Shown: one piece after another, positions 37,628 through 48,508 of the stretch | How positions within the stretch are numbered: position 1 is the stretch's first letter | Layout: each line of letters begins with the position of its first letter | Assembly (NCBI GenBank): GCA_905221605.1 | Contig: CAJNDS010002220.1 | Coordinates: forward strand, 399,871-463,870 | Reading direction: 5' to 3' | Length of the DNA: 64,000 nt | Source: Symbiodinium natans | Taxonomy: Eukaryota; Sar; Dinophyceae; Suessiales; Symbiodiniaceae | Program-made: the position numbers and the translations under genes | Notes under the pieces: model-generated | What the model was told of the DNA's origin: nothing | Databases searched by the model: none | What the model saw: only the letters and a program-made list of their open reading frames with translations

Positions 37628-38889
37628 TAGGCATGAACAGCGTGCCCTTGTTTGGTTCAAAGGGGCTTCTAAGGGAACCGAACCCCCCCGATCCCCCGAA
37701 AAAAAGAAAAGAAAAGGAACAAGGGCCTTCTCTGGGTCCTGGTCAGCTCGTCCCCCCAGTGTCCTTAGAGCTTTGGCACCCGTTGTGTAGATGCAGATTT
37801 GGCAGACGGTTTACTGAAGGGTTTTGGGTTTTGGTTTGGGGCCCCATGGCCCCATGACACTTTAGGGTTTAGGGTTTAGGGTTTAGGGTTTAGGGTTTGA
37901 GAGGGTAGGTGGTGTTGTTCCTCGGGCCCTGCTGGGTACGTGAAAAGCCTCGTAGGCTTTGTACTGAGGTCATGGAAAATGGCAGGCCCATCCTTAGAGG
38001 TCTACAGCTTAGACCCGAAACAACCCGGACGCACCTTAGACATTTAGCTTTCAGATCCTAAGCCCTATGCCCTACAGCCTATACCCCATATCCTTCGCCA
38101 GGGCACGAATGAGGATAGCCTGAGAGTCCCGACGGAGTCTAACCGCCGAAACAGCCAGGGGCAGGGGCCCCCAGGCCGTTCTTGATGAGCAAACGCCTAG
38201 GCTTCGTAGCTGAGTGAGTACACTTTACACTTTTGGGATACTATAATCCCCTATAGAACTGAAAGTGTGCACTTTTTAGGGGAGCTTATGAACTCAGCAA
38301 CTAAGTAGGGCTCAGGGTTTAGGAGCTTTCAGGTGGGGGAAGTGGCTTCTTTTTTAGGAATCCGACGATAAGAAGGTGTCTTTGGAAGCCTCAAAGCGTT
38401 CAAGGTGGCCCTAGATTTCTGTACTCCATTTCAGGGTTAGGGCCTTCCAGGCTTCTTCAGGCCTAGGGTTCAGGGTTTAGGGTTTAGGGTTTAGGGTTGA
38501 GGGTTGAGGGTTTCGGTTTCTTCCGAGAGTCTTTCTGGGAACACTACACCCTAGTCCCCCATGTTACCTGCTTAGGCTCGCTTACAAGCAGCCCTAAACC
38601 CTAAAGATTCCTTTGTTCGTAGGCTAGCGGGGAGAGAGCCCATGCAAAATTGTACTGCGTAACATGTAAATTCCGAAGGCGCCCGCCCATGAAACCCAAA
38701 ACCCTGTAGCCCCTCAACAACCTACAAACCCTCAAACCCCAAACGCCTAAAGCCGAGCCGTAACGTCTGAACCCTATAAAGCCCAAAACCCTAAACCCTC
38801 GAACCCTTAAACCCGATAAAAACTAAACCCACCTGCCCTAAACCCTAAACCCTACACCCTCTCATCCCTCTACAAAAAACTCAACCAAG

Positions 38890-38943
38890 GTCCGGCTCCT
38901 CGAAATCTCGAAGAGGGGGTTGGTCCAAGAGCTCCACCAACAG
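38890..38943 (+). CDS. Exon-like island, unknown gene
   Basis: accaag|GTCCGGCTC opens VRLLEISKRGLVQELHQQ and then meets TAG. CCCTAAA copies lie to the left and TTTAGGG to the right. It could be a terminal exon. Confidence 0.4.
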
Positions 38944-39398
38944 TAGCCTTGGTAAAAAGACAAGGACCGTTGGTTTAGGTGTTTAGGGTTTCGGGTTTAG
39001 GCTTTAGAGTTTAGGGTTTAGGGCTTAGTGTTTAGGGTAAGGATGAAAAAGACAAGGCCTGTTGGCTTGGGTTTTGGGCTTGGGCTTAGGATTGAAAAAA
39101 ACAATTCTGCTTTGGGTTTTAGGCTTAGGATTTTGGTCTTCATGGCTCAGGATTTTGGGCTTTTGGGCCTTGGTTGGGGGGCGAGGAAGATTCGTGGGTA
39201 CTTCACGTAGTGTTAAAACCTAGGGCGGCGTATTGGACCCCAGCTCCACTCGCGAATCGCAATGGTAGCAGTAGTAAGCTCAGATTCTGCACGATTGCCT
39301 TGTACGCAGTAAACCCTAAACCCTAAACCACACGTAAAGCTCTGCCTGGCCTGTGACTACGCATGGCGAGCTTTCATCTGGGTGCCAGGTCTAGGGGT

Positions 39399-39491
39399 AT
39401 TCGCTTAAGAACCCCAAAAGAAAAAATAATCCCTATACTACCCTAGAAGGAAGAATATTTTTTATTTTTGGGGGGTTCTTAAGCAATTACT
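39399..39491. mobile_element. MITE-like inverted repeat, family B, copy 1
   Basis: Ends TTCGCTTAAGAACCCC and GGGGTTCTTAAGCAATTA are inverted copies around an A/T-rich centre. Same family as 43,007 and 48,040. No protein coded. Confidence 0.6.
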
Positions 39492-40143
39492 AGAAACTCT
39501 AAACCCCAAACCCTGAACCCTAAACGGTAGCGGGTTGAGGGGTTTCGCGTTGAGGGTGTAGGATCTTAGGTTTGGGCTATAGGGCTTGCGGTCTTGCGGT
39601 TAGTATTTCGGGTTGAGGGCTAGGTTGAAGCTTTAGGGTTTGGGGTTGATGGGCACGGACGTTTCGCAACCATGCGAATCCTCCGCGCGAGGACGCTCAA
39701 CGAGCGGGTGTACTTGCAGTGCAAGGCTTCTTGGCGGCTTTGAATATGCCCCAATACGCTACTGCCAACCCTCCTAAACCCTAAACCCTAAACCCTAAAC
39801 CCTAAACCCTAAGCCCCTTTGAAAAGAGCTTGCCTTGCACACCCAAGCCTGCAGCCCCCGGCCCCTTCTTTGGGCCAAGGGTGCCTAACCTACAGCCGAA
39901 ACCCCCCTTTGGGAGAGCTCGCGCCCTACGCGGCTACGCGTTCGCATGTTCAAGTCTTGTTCAAGTCGCAGCATCGGACACTTGGGGCTCAGGGCGTTGG
40001 ACCCTTTGGGCTTTGGGGAGCGTTATCCGAGCTGTCTTTAATTGACGGGTTGGGGAGGGTATATTATATAGGGCGGGTAGATAAGGGTTAATGAAGGGCC
40101 CATGTGTAGGGCTATGAATCATGAAACTAGTTGGAGGTTCAGG

Positions 40144-40244
40144 GTATTTATTCACCAACTATAGCTGTACCGAGTACCCACTTATCAGCCCCTTAAGTGG
40201 CCTAAAATGGTTATAATTTGGGACAAGTACAGGTATAATTGGTA
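40144..40244. mobile_element. MITE-like inverted repeat, family C, copy 2
   Basis: GGTATTTATTCACCAACTAT and the complement of TACAGGTATAATTGGT pair imperfectly. Diverged member of the family at 3,210 and 55,187. Confidence 0.45.
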
Positions 40245-40281
40245 AACCCCAAACCCTAAGCCCTGAACCCTAAACCCCCAG

Positions 40282-40335
40282 GCGAACATGGAGACGTGGC
40301 AGAGGATGGCCACCGAGGAGGACTTCACACTCTCT
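40282..40335 (+). CDS. Exon-like island between inverted telomere-like copies
   Basis: cccccag|GCGAACATG opens ANMETWQRMATEEDFTLS, 18 codons, up to tctAG. CCCTAAA-like copies lie on the left and TTTAGGG on the right. Product unknown. Confidence 0.5.
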
Positions 40336-41655
40336 AGGGTTTAGGATTTAGGGTGTAGGGTTTAGGGTTTAGGGTTTAGGGTTTAGGGTTTAGGACTTCA
40401 ACAGCTGCAGTTTAGGGTTTAGGGCTACGGGTTGAGGGATACGATTTTTTTGCTGAGACTGGGGGCTCGCTTTGCGAGTACTCAGAGAAAACCCGGAAAC
40501 CGAGTTGGAGGCAGATGTGCAGCTTTTGCATGAAGCCGCACTGTAAACTGTTAGATCCTCAGCCCTGAAACCCTGAATCTTGAAAGAAAGACCACTAGCA
40601 AATTAAACTACTAAGCTGCTACTATGATAGTTGGGAGTCTTCCTCGTCACTATCGTACTTGTCTGAGGGGCAAACTTGTGGAATTAGGAGACGCTAACGT
40701 GTTGTTCTGTCATTATAATCGTTGTTTAGTTGTTATCCTTTCTTCCTTTTTTTGGTTGGGTTTACGGGGTCGGGCGCCCTTTTCATGAGTAGACAATCCG
40801 TTTCCTCTTTTCGGCCTAAAGCCCCAACTCCTGAAATCTAAGCCTACATCCTGGAGGCCCCTGGCCGCCAAACCCTACACTCTTCATTTCAGGGCCTCAA
40901 CCTAGCAAACCCCGAAAACCTGAACCCTAAACCCCTGCAGCCCGAAGCCCATCTGTGGGATATACAAGGCATGATGTAGGGCCCTAATTCCCCCATTCCC
41001 TACTAAGAACCAGGGGATATTCCTTTTGTTTAGGGCTTGGGATCCTTCTCAGTGAGAAGGACCGGTCCAAAAATAGGTCCGTCCCCCACAGAACTTAAAG
41101 AATCAAAGGAGGGACCCTTGTAAGGGACCTTAGGGGTGCTTTGGGGCCTGAATAGGTACTTAGGTATATGGGGACTATGTAAGGTCTAGATACGGGTTAT
41201 AGAATAAGGTTAAGCCTCTACCCCTGAAAGAACGTTTGCAACAGGAAAGCGGGCAGAGGAACATTGCGCCCTCTCCAAATGCCAGGGGCCCCAGAGTCTG
41301 GTTTTTCGGGGGGCTCTAGGGGTTTCAGGGTCTTAGGATTGTTGGGGCGTTTAGAGTCTTAGGGCTCTAGGGCTTCCGGGTGTTCGGGTTTAGGGTATCC
41401 GTAAGCCCCTCAGCCCCAAGAGGTCCCCAAAAACCCGAAGCCTGGACAAACCAACAGCCCACGAAACAGATTCGACCCAAACGCCCAAGCCACTGTCCGC
41501 GTTCTTGTTCTTCGTATACAGGCACGGAGTTCATGGTAACCAAATTCCCTCAACTGCCTACATGGGCTACTATACCCTAAACCCCTTAAAAAGTGTTAGG
41601 GGATTATAAGGCCTAATAGCCCATGCTGGTAGTTCTGTCTAGCCGAAACATGCAA

Positions 41656-41703
41656 AGCCGGCATCGCCAAGTGCAGTGCCGGGATCATGCGCCCAAATTT
41701 TCA
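41656..41703 (+). CDS. Exon-like island, unknown gene
   Basis: The open frame CKAGIAKCSAGIMRPNFQ lies in otherwise repeat-free sequence, ending TTTTCAG|GGG. Weak evidence. Confidence 0.3.
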
Positions 41704-42087
41704 GGGGAATGAGCAATCCAGTGAGCCCAAAAACCAAACAGCAGCCTCAACCCTGGGGTGGGTTCACCGGATGAGGTTGCCCTTGTTGTAGGCAACCCGA
41801 AGAAGGGTTTAGGGTTGAAGGTTTCGGGGCTTGGGGCAACCCCAAAAAGAAAAGCCCAAAAATCCGGGTACCTGTGTTCTCATCGAGCCCCCCTGACCAC
41901 GAAACCCTCGACCCAACAGCCCAATTCTAGATGGCCACCGCAAGCTTTAAGCCCGAGAAACCCTCAACCCCTAAACCTTGAACCCCCAACCCCAGACCCC
42001 CAACCCCAGACCCCAAACCCCAAACCCTAAACCCCAAACCCTAAACCCTAAACCCTAACCCTAAACCCTAAACCCTAACTGGCGCAG

Positions 42088-42147
42088 GTGTCCAAAGGAT
42101 CGGCCAGCTTGGCCCCACTGTCGGACGACGGATCCTCTGAGTTGTGA
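42088..42147 (+). CDS. Exon-like island, possible end of a + strand gene
   Basis: ggcgcag|GTGTCCAAA opens VSKGSASLAPLSDDGSSEL followed by TGA; GAGTT|GTGAGC could instead be a GT donor. CCCTAAA array on the left, TTTAGGG on the right. Confidence 0.45.
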   Translation: MSKGSASLAPLSDDGSSEL

Positions 42148-42279
42148 GCCGGAAGCCGAGATCCCAGGGTTTAGGGTTTAGGGTTTCGGGTTTCCGGTTT
42201 AGGGCTTAGGAGAATGTGGGGGGGTTTAGGGCTTTGGGGGTTTAGGAGGTTTAGGGGATTCCACTGGAAACAGGGAATG

Positions 42280-42540
42280 AGGTACCTCTGCACTCCCTTG
42301 GCGTTGAGGGGTTTAGGGGTTTAGGGGTTTAGGGGCTTAGGGGTTTAGGGGCTTAGGGGTTTAGGAAATTAGGAGGTCTAGGATTTACGTAGGATTTCAG
42401 GTTCAGGGATGTAACTGGGGTTTAGGGGTTTACGGCATGAGGTTTAGGGGTTTGGGGATTCAATTAGGGGTTTAGGGGTTTTTATTAGGGGTGTAGAGGT
42501 TTAATTAGGGGTTTGAGGGTTTGGATTTAAGGTTTAGGGT
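42280..42540 (+). repeat. TTTAGGGG-type degenerate array
   Basis: Eight-base units TTTAGGGG, GCTTAGGG and GTTTAGGG, mixed with longer spacers. A diverged version of the telomere-like repeat with one extra G. Confidence 0.7.
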
Positions 42541-42629
42541 TTGAAAGTTATGTAGGCCATTGGGTTTTGGATTTCTGAGTCTTAGGGCTTTAGGTGTCGG
42601 GCTTTCGGGATTTGCTTTCGTTTTTCTCC

Positions 42630-42716
42630 TCAAGTTTGGGGTGATCCAGGGTGTTCATGCCCTGGGGGTTCAGCTTCAGGTTCTCGTTAGCTAAGGCAAT
42701 AAGCCACTCGAACCTG
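42630..42716 (-). CDS. Exon-like island on - strand, unknown gene
   Basis: On the - strand, AG followed by GTTCGAGTGG opens FEWLIALANENLKLNPQGMN then TLDHPKLEEKN. In that direction CCCTAAA copies precede it (42720-42745). The residue mix is strongly protein-like. Product unknown. Confidence 0.5.
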
Positions 42717-43006
42717 TTTCGGGTTTAGGGTTTAGGGTTTGGGGCTTGGGGCTTGGGGTTTAGGGTTTACAGTGCGGCGGGGTGAAAACCTTTCTGGCCT
42801 TCGGCTTGGGGTTTATAGGGTTCATGTCTGAGGTCGAAAGTCCTCGCAGGTCGAAAGTTCTGACAACCATGAGACGTGGAGAGTGGTTTGCCGTTTTGCC
42901 ATCAGTTGCAATTTCCGCAACCCTAAACCCTAAACCCTCAACCCTCCCAGGCCGCTAAGGGTCCAATCGGGGGAGTTGGGGATGTCAATTGGGAGCTGGA
43001 AGTCCT

Positions 43007-43117
43007 AATTGCTTAAGAACCCCCAAAAAAATCAAAAGACTCTTCCTTATTAAGGGGGCAATATAGGGGTTATTTTTGTTTTCGATATTTTGTTGGGGGC
43101 TCTTAAGCAAATAGTAG
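43007..43117. mobile_element. MITE-like inverted repeat, family B, copy 2, with 9 bp direct repeats
   Basis: Ends TAATTGCTTAAGAACCCCC and GGGGGCTCTTAAGCAAATAG are inverted. GGAAGTCCT occurs directly on both sides (42998-43006 and 43118-43126), the best preserved target duplication of this family. Confidence 0.7.
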
Positions 43118-43199
43118 GGAAGTCCTTCGCCCCAGCCCCCTAAACACCCCTAATTGGGAGTGTCAGCATAAACTTTGGTATATTTTCATAATTTTCATA

Positions 43200-43425
43200 C
43201 ACATATATATATATATATAATATGTACATGTATATGTATATGTACATGTGTATATATATATATGGTCACCCCCCCCCAATGGACCCACCGCGGGCCTTGA
43301 TCTTTGCAAAAGTATCGCAAATACCGATAAAACCTCTGCTGTCTGGTGATTTTCCGGTGACCGGATTTTTGACTGTATTCCTTAATTCACCCTCTCACAC
43401 ACACACACACACACACGGAGGGTTT
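43200..43425. repeat. TA/TG and CA microsatellites
   Basis: TA-rich and GTACATGTATA-type runs at 43200-43262, poly-C at 43267-43276, and an AC run at 43395-43416. Confidence 0.8.
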
Positions 43426-43439
43426 TTCTTTCTGTTGGC

Positions 43440-44600
43440 TTTTGTTTATAATTTAAGATCTAGGCATTTAAACCTAAGCCTGCAAAAAAAACCCTTAACC
43501 TTAAACCCTGTAGGGTTAAGGTTTAAAGGTTAAGGGTTTAAGATTTAGGCATTTGAACCTATGCCGGTAATTAAAGCTAAGCCCTTAACCTTTAAATTCT
43601 ATAGGGTTAAGATTTTTACAGGTTTAGGCTTTAAGATGTAGGCATTTAAACCTAAGCCTGCAACTAATTTAAACCCTTAACCTTTAAACCCTGTAGGGTT
43701 AAAGTTTAAAGGCTTAGGGTTTAATATTTAGCCATTTAAACCTGTAGCCAAGCCCTTAACCTTTAAACCCTATAGGGTTAAGATTTTTAAAGGTTTAGGA
43801 TATAAGATGTAGGCATTTAAACCTAATTAAGCCTGCAACTAATTTTAAACCCTTAACCTTTAAACCCTGTTGGGCTAAGGTTTAAAGGTTTCGGGCTTAA
43901 GATTTAGGCATTTAAACCTATTCCGGCAATTAACGCTAAGCCTTTAACCTTTAAACCCTATAGGGTTAAGATATTTAAAGGTTTAGGGTTTAAGTTTAAG
44001 GTTTAGGTATTTAGACCTATGCCGGCAGTTCATATTGAACCCTTAACCTTAAACCCCATAGGGATGAGATTCAAAGGTTTTGGATTCTTTACTTAGACAT
44101 TTAAATCTAAGCTGACGATTCGACCTAAACCCTCAACCTTTAAACCCTATAGGGTGAAGGTTTAAAGTTTTAGGGTTCAAGATTCAGACATTTAAACCTA
44201 AGACAGCGATTAACACTAAGCCCTTAACCTTTAAACCCTATAGGGTTAAGGTTTAAAGAATTGGGGTTTAAGATTCAGGCATTTAAAGCTAAGTATGTAA
44301 TCAATTTGTCACCCTTAGCACCTCTAAACTCTGTAGTGTGAAGGTTTCAAGGCTTAGGGTTTAAAATTTAGACATTAAAACCGAAGCCCATAGAGTTTAA
44401 ACCTTAAGGGTTTAAGGTTTACGCATCTATTCCTTAACCCTAAACCCTCTAGGGTCAGGACCCTAAAGCCCTCGGCAATCAAGCCTAAACCCTTGACCTT
44501 CAAACCCCATAGGATGAAGGTTTAAAGGTTTGGGGTTTAAGACTTAGGCATTTAAACCTAGAGGGCATTTAAGCCTTAATCCTAAACCCTTTAGGGTCAG
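43440..44600. repeat. Degenerate 92 bp tandem array
   Basis: AGGCATTTAAACCTAAGCC or a variant recurs at 43459, 43549, 43640, 43730, 43811, 43906, 44004, 44095, 44188, 44277 and 44370, and again at 44546. Spacing is 81-98 bp. Each unit carries a short palindrome (TTTAAACCCTATAGGGTTAA), so every unit can form a hairpin. Traces continue to about 44,800. Confidence 0.8.
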
Positions 44601-44861
44601 AACCTTAGCACCCTATAGGGGTCTAGCACGTTCAAAGGCTTGAACCCTACAGGCGCTGAAGGTATACATGTCCTATCGGTTTTTAAACCATTACACCGTG
44701 TAAGAAGGTTTAGGGTCTTTTCGGGGTCTATCTCTAAATTTCTCACGGGGTTAGCCCTGCAGGGTTTAAAGTTAAAGGTTTAGGGTTAAAGTTTAAGGCA
44801 ATACCTATAGGATTAGAACCTTATAACCCTGTAGTGCACGAGGCTTAAACCCCTAAAACTT

Positions 44862-45830
44862 AACCATCTTTTTCTCGAGAAAACCAAAAAAACCAAAAAA
44901 ACCAAAAAAAAACCATCTTTTCCAAAACTATGGGGCTGGGGCCTCCAAAAGATGGTTTTTTTGGTTTTCTCGAGAAAAAGATGGTTTTTTTGGTTCGGAA
45001 CCATCTTTTTCTCGAGAAAAAGATGGTTTTTGAGCAGCCGCTCTTCGAAAAACCATCTTTTTCTCGAGAAAAAGATGGTTTTTGGAGATCTTGTCCTGGA
45101 AAAACCATCTTTTTCTCGAGAAAAAGATGGTTTCCGGAGGTCTTGTCCTGGTAAAACCATCTTTTTCTCGAGAAAAAGATGGTTTTTGGAGGTCTTCTCC
45201 TGGTAAAACCATCTTTTTCTCGAGAAAAAGATGGTTTTTCGAAGGGTGGTTGCTCAAAACCATCTTTTTCTCGAGAAAAAGATGGTTTCGAACCAAAACA
45301 CCATCTTTTTCTCGAGAAAACCAAAAAAACCAAAAAAACCAAAAAAACCAAAAAAAACCATCTTTTCCAAAACTATGGGGCTGGGGCCTCCAAAAGATGG
45401 TTTTTTTGGTTTTCTCGAGAAAAAGATGGTTTTTTTGGTTCGAAACCATCTTTTTCTCGAGAAAAAGATGGTTTTTGAGCAGCCGCTCTTCAAAAAACCA
45501 TCTTTTTCTCGAGAAAAAGATGGTTTTTGGAGATCTTGTCCTGGAAAAACCATCTTTTTCTCGAGAAAAAGATGGTTTTTGGAGGTCTTGTCCTGGTAAA
45601 ACCATCTTTTTCTCGAGAAAAAGATGGTTCTTGGAGGTCTTGTCCTGGTAAAACCATCTTTTTATCGAGAAAAAGATGGTTTTTCGAACAGCGGCTGCTC
45701 AAAAACCATCTTTTTCTCGAGAAAAAGATGGTTTCGAACCAAAAAAACCATCTTTTTCTCGAGAAAACCAAAAAAACCATCTTTTGGAGGCCCCAGCCCC
45801 ATAGTTTTGGAAAAGATGGTTTTTTTGGTT
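44862..45830. repeat. Array of perfect XhoI-centred palindromes in a ~440 bp higher-order repeat
   Basis: A 28 bp perfect palindrome (ACCATCTTTTTCTC joined to its reverse complement, centre CTCGAG) occurs eleven times, plus one copy with a single change (TATCGAG). Spacers of 16-19 bp such as GGAGGTCTTGTCCTGGT and GAGCAGCCGCTCTTCG separate them. The block starts repeat at 44863, 45300 and 45747. A 45 bp segment at 44912-44956 recurs directly at 45357-45401 and inverted at 45776-45820. All overlapping long reading frames here are by-products of the repeat. Confidence 0.93.
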
Positions 45831-46390
45831 TTTTTGGTTTTGTTGGTTTGTTTGGTGTTTTGGATTTTTTTGGTTTGTTGGTTTTTGTTAGTTTCTTGTT
45901 TTGTTGTTTTTTGCCTTGATCTGGCTAGGACTCGGCTGCCATCCGCGGTGGGTCCATTGGGGGGGGGGGGTGAGCATATATATGTATATATATATATACA
46001 TATTGGCAATCTTCCGACATTCGATGTTGGTCCCTTGGCCCATCAGCCCGTGTCTGTAATGAGCATTAGAAAATCAACCCTAAACTCGCCTCCCCACTGT
46101 TTGGGATACTGTACCATTATGACTATTGTTGTGTGTATGTGTGTATGTGTGTGTGTGCGTGCAAGCCCTAAACCGACTAGAAATCATCTAGTCGCAAGCT
46201 TTTGCCAAGGCCGATGCCCAACGCCTGCCAGTGCCTTCGCACAGGACGCGCCTCACCGCGGTATAGGATTTAGGGTTTAGGGTTTAGGATTTAGGGTTTA
46301 GGGTTTAGGGTTTAGGGTTAGGGCTTAGGGTTTAGGGTTTAGGTTTAGGGTTCAGGGTTCAGGGTTCAGGGTTCAGGGTTTAGGGTTTAG
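45830..46390. other. Low-complexity flank and TTTAGGG array
   Basis: A GGTTTTTTTGG-rich stretch runs on to 45905, then poly-G (45959-45971), a TA run (45976-46002), a TGTG run (46130-46160) and TTTAGGG/TTCAGGG copies (46265-46395). No gene seen. Confidence 0.7.
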
Positions 46391-46489
46391 GGTTGGCTCC
46401 AAAAGAGACCCCTGAGCCTCTGTCGCTGTGTTCGAGAATGTCGAGATACCTCCATAGCCCTGAACCTCCAAACCCTAACTTCTATCCCG

Positions 46490-46745
46490 AGGGCCGCGCT
46501 GGGTACCCAGGACTCAACCCAAAGCGACAGCACTTTCTTGTATGGTGGCTCAGCCCTTGACATTGAAGACCCGGTGGTTGCTACATTGAGTGACAGCCCG
46601 ACTTCTTGGAGCCTGGCGATGAAGGATGTGACCTTTTTAGAGTTCATAGCAAAGCGAGAGATTGAAGAGCCCTTTGGCTTACTCATCACCTCATCAGAGA
46701 ACTACCGCGAGCGTTTGGCTCGACATAGCCCTTCACGCTGCCCAG
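46490..46745. other. Open island of uncertain strand
   Basis: The + strand reads SALDIEDPVVATLSDSPTSW and on to MKDVTFLEFIAKREIEEPFG; the - strand is also open (SSISRFAMNSKKVTSFIARL). The + reading has a more protein-like mix. No family recognised. Confidence 0.35.
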
Positions 46746-47282
46746 CATCCCAGGCGCCCCACACCCCCAAACTCCTCAAGAGCCCACAGCCCCAAACCCT
46801 GACCCGAAACCCCAAGCCCTAGAATCCGGTATAGCCCCTTCTAGCCCAAAAAGCTCCCGAGACCTGAAGCCGCACCAAAACCAACTCCCAGTGCCCCTAA
46901 GAATCCTTCTAGGCCCCTAAGCCCGAAAAAAAACCACAATCCTCAACCCCCTGAAGCCACTAAGTTGGGGTTTGGGGAGGGGGGATGCTCCGAGCACTGG
47001 CTTGAATTTGGATCGGGCAAGGTTTTGGGTTTCCGGGTTGAGGTTTTGGGGGATCTGGGACTCAGGGTGTCAGGCTTGCTAAGTTACTGTCACCAGTGAT
47101 GGTTAGGGCTTCGGCTTTTCTTCTTTGCGGAGGGAAGGTTCGAGCTTTCGGGGTTTAAGGTTGACGCAAGCAGTCTGCAGTGAGGGGCTTAGGGGTTTTA
47201 GGGCTTTGCTATTTTACCCTAAACCCTAAACCCTAAAACCCTAAACCCTAAACCCTAAACCCCTATTATTCTTGCATTGCTA

Positions 47283-47388
47283 CTATTGTTCATCATCACC
47301 ATCGTTATCGTGATCATCAGCAGCCTTCTTGGCCACGAAAGAACCTGAGGATGCCCCCAACACATCCTGAGGAAGTTTGGGACCACTC
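47283..47388 (-). CDS. Terminal exon of a - strand gene, acidic C-terminus
   Basis: AGAG|GAGTGGTCCC opens SGPKLPQDVLGASSGSFVAK then KAADDHDNDGDDEQ and a TAG at 47283. On the coding strand CCCTAAA precedes it and TTTAGGG follows, matching the polarity of the + strand exons. Product unknown. Confidence 0.6.
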
Positions 47389-47395
47389 CTCTCAG

Positions 47396-47462
47396 AGGGT
47401 TTAGGGTTTAGGGTTTAGGGTTTAGGGTTTAGGGTTTAGGGTTTAGGGTTTAGGGTTTAGGG
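47396..47462 (+). repeat. TTTAGGG array
   Basis: Nine perfect units directly beside the - strand terminal exon, followed by poly-C and a GAGA tract (47466-47535). Confidence 0.95.
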
Positions 47463-47576
47463 CTCCCCCCCCCCACCGAGAGAGAGAGAGAGAGAAGCTC
47501 CACGCCCTCCGAAAGAAAGAAAGAGAGAGAGAGAAGACGCAGAGAGACCCGCGCGTGCCCGAAACACTCGACTCCT

Positions 47577-47688
47577 AAACCCTAAAACCCTAAAACCCTA
47601 AAACCCTAAAACCCTAAAACCCTAAAACCCTAAAACCCTAAAACCCAAAAACCCTAAAACCCTAAAACCCTAAACCCTAAAACCCTAG
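47577..47688 (-). repeat. CCCTAAAA array
   Basis: Eight-base variant of the telomere-like unit, homogeneous over more than ten copies. Confidence 0.93.
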
Positions 47689-47729
47689 AAGATGTCGTGT
47701 TGTAAGCCGATGAGACAGGACCGCCCTCC

Positions 47730-47786
47730 TTGCAGCTGAGCCTTTCGCGGAAGATTCCCTCAGCCAGGCGTTTTAGGCCGAGATCG
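47730..47786 (-). CDS. Exon-like island on - strand, probably same gene as 47283-47388
   Basis: The - strand reads RLAEGIFRERLSCK followed by GAGGGC (GA-type donor possible). It lies directly upstream of the terminal exon in coding direction, with a TTTTAGGG array between. Confidence 0.45.
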
Positions 47787-47837
47787 CCTTAAAGCCTAAA
47801 GCCCCAAAGAAGAGCAGACATCGCCCCTACGATCAAG

Positions 47838-47925
47838 GTCGGAATATCTACTCATAGTATTCCCTTATGGTCCCTCTATTAGTATACTATAATCCCCCCC
47901 CCAAAAAAAATAGAACTATTCTATG
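47838..47925. repeat. Dispersed repeat family D
   Basis: GGTCGGAATATCTACTCATA then TATTCCCTTATGGTCCCTCT and TACTATAATCCCCCCCCC. Relatives lie at 6144-6226, 63470-63527 and, inverted, 56868-56925. Possibly remnants of a non-autonomous element. Confidence 0.55.
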
Positions 47926-48039
47926 TCTTGAGGCGCCTATACTACATCCCAGAGGTTTAGGGTTTGAGGGTTTCAAGCCCAAACCCCCGAAGGCTGGGGT
48001 TTAGGGCTCAGGGTCGTTCAGTCTGCGGCTCCTGAGTCT

Positions 48040-48139
48040 ACTAACTGCTTAAGAACCCCGAAAAAAAAACATATACATTCTTCCTTTTCAGGGTAATATG
48101 GGTTTTTTTGTTCTTTTGGGGTTCTTAAGCAACTAGTAG
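48040..48139. mobile_element. MITE-like inverted repeat, family B, copy 3, with GAGTCT duplications
   Basis: Ends ACTAACTGCTTAAGAACCCC and GGTTCTTAAGCAACTAGTAG are inverted. GAGTCT flanks directly at 48034-48039 and 48140-48145. A/T-rich centre, no coding. Confidence 0.7.
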
Positions 48140-48149
48140 GAGTCTGTTT

Positions 48150-48236
48150 AGTTAGCACCCGCTGGAAGTTTGGCAGTGGAAAGCTAGACTGTGTGAGCTC
48201 TTTGGGTGCCTTTTTGGTTTCAAGATCAAGAGCTGG
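48150..48236 (-). CDS. Exon-like island on - strand
   Basis: Open on the - strand: DLETKKAPKELTQSSFPLPN then FQRVLTK. Same strand as the neighbouring exons at 47.3-47.8 kb. Product unknown. Confidence 0.45.
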
Positions 48237-48431
48237 GGTTTAAGGTTTAGGGTTAAGGGCTTAGGGCTTAGGGCTTGGGGTTTAGGGTTTAGGGCTTAGG
48301 GCTTAGGGGTGAGGGGTTAGGGGTTAGGGTTAGCCCTAAAAAGAAAGGGAATAAGGGCCAGCCAGCCTAGTTTCCGGATTAGGTGTTTGGGGGGCTTAAG
48401 TCTTGCCCTCAACCCTCAACCCTGAACCCTT

Positions 48432-48508
48432 GATAGGCGAAATGGGAGGCCACCATGCGAGAAAAATAAATGACGCCAGGAAGACGGGTCCCACAGCAGT
48501 CTGCTAGG
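48432..48508 (-). CDS. Exon-like island on - strand, hydrophobic
   Basis: Open on the - strand: TAVGPVFLASFIFLAWWPPI, which would form a membrane helix. Likely part of the same - strand gene; no family recognised. Confidence 0.4.

Noticed and set aside
44813-46009. Many long overlapping reading frames on both strands, up to 225 codons
   Set aside because: They read the same palindromic repeat (PSFSREKDGF-like peptides) in all frames; no start, composition or family supports a gene.
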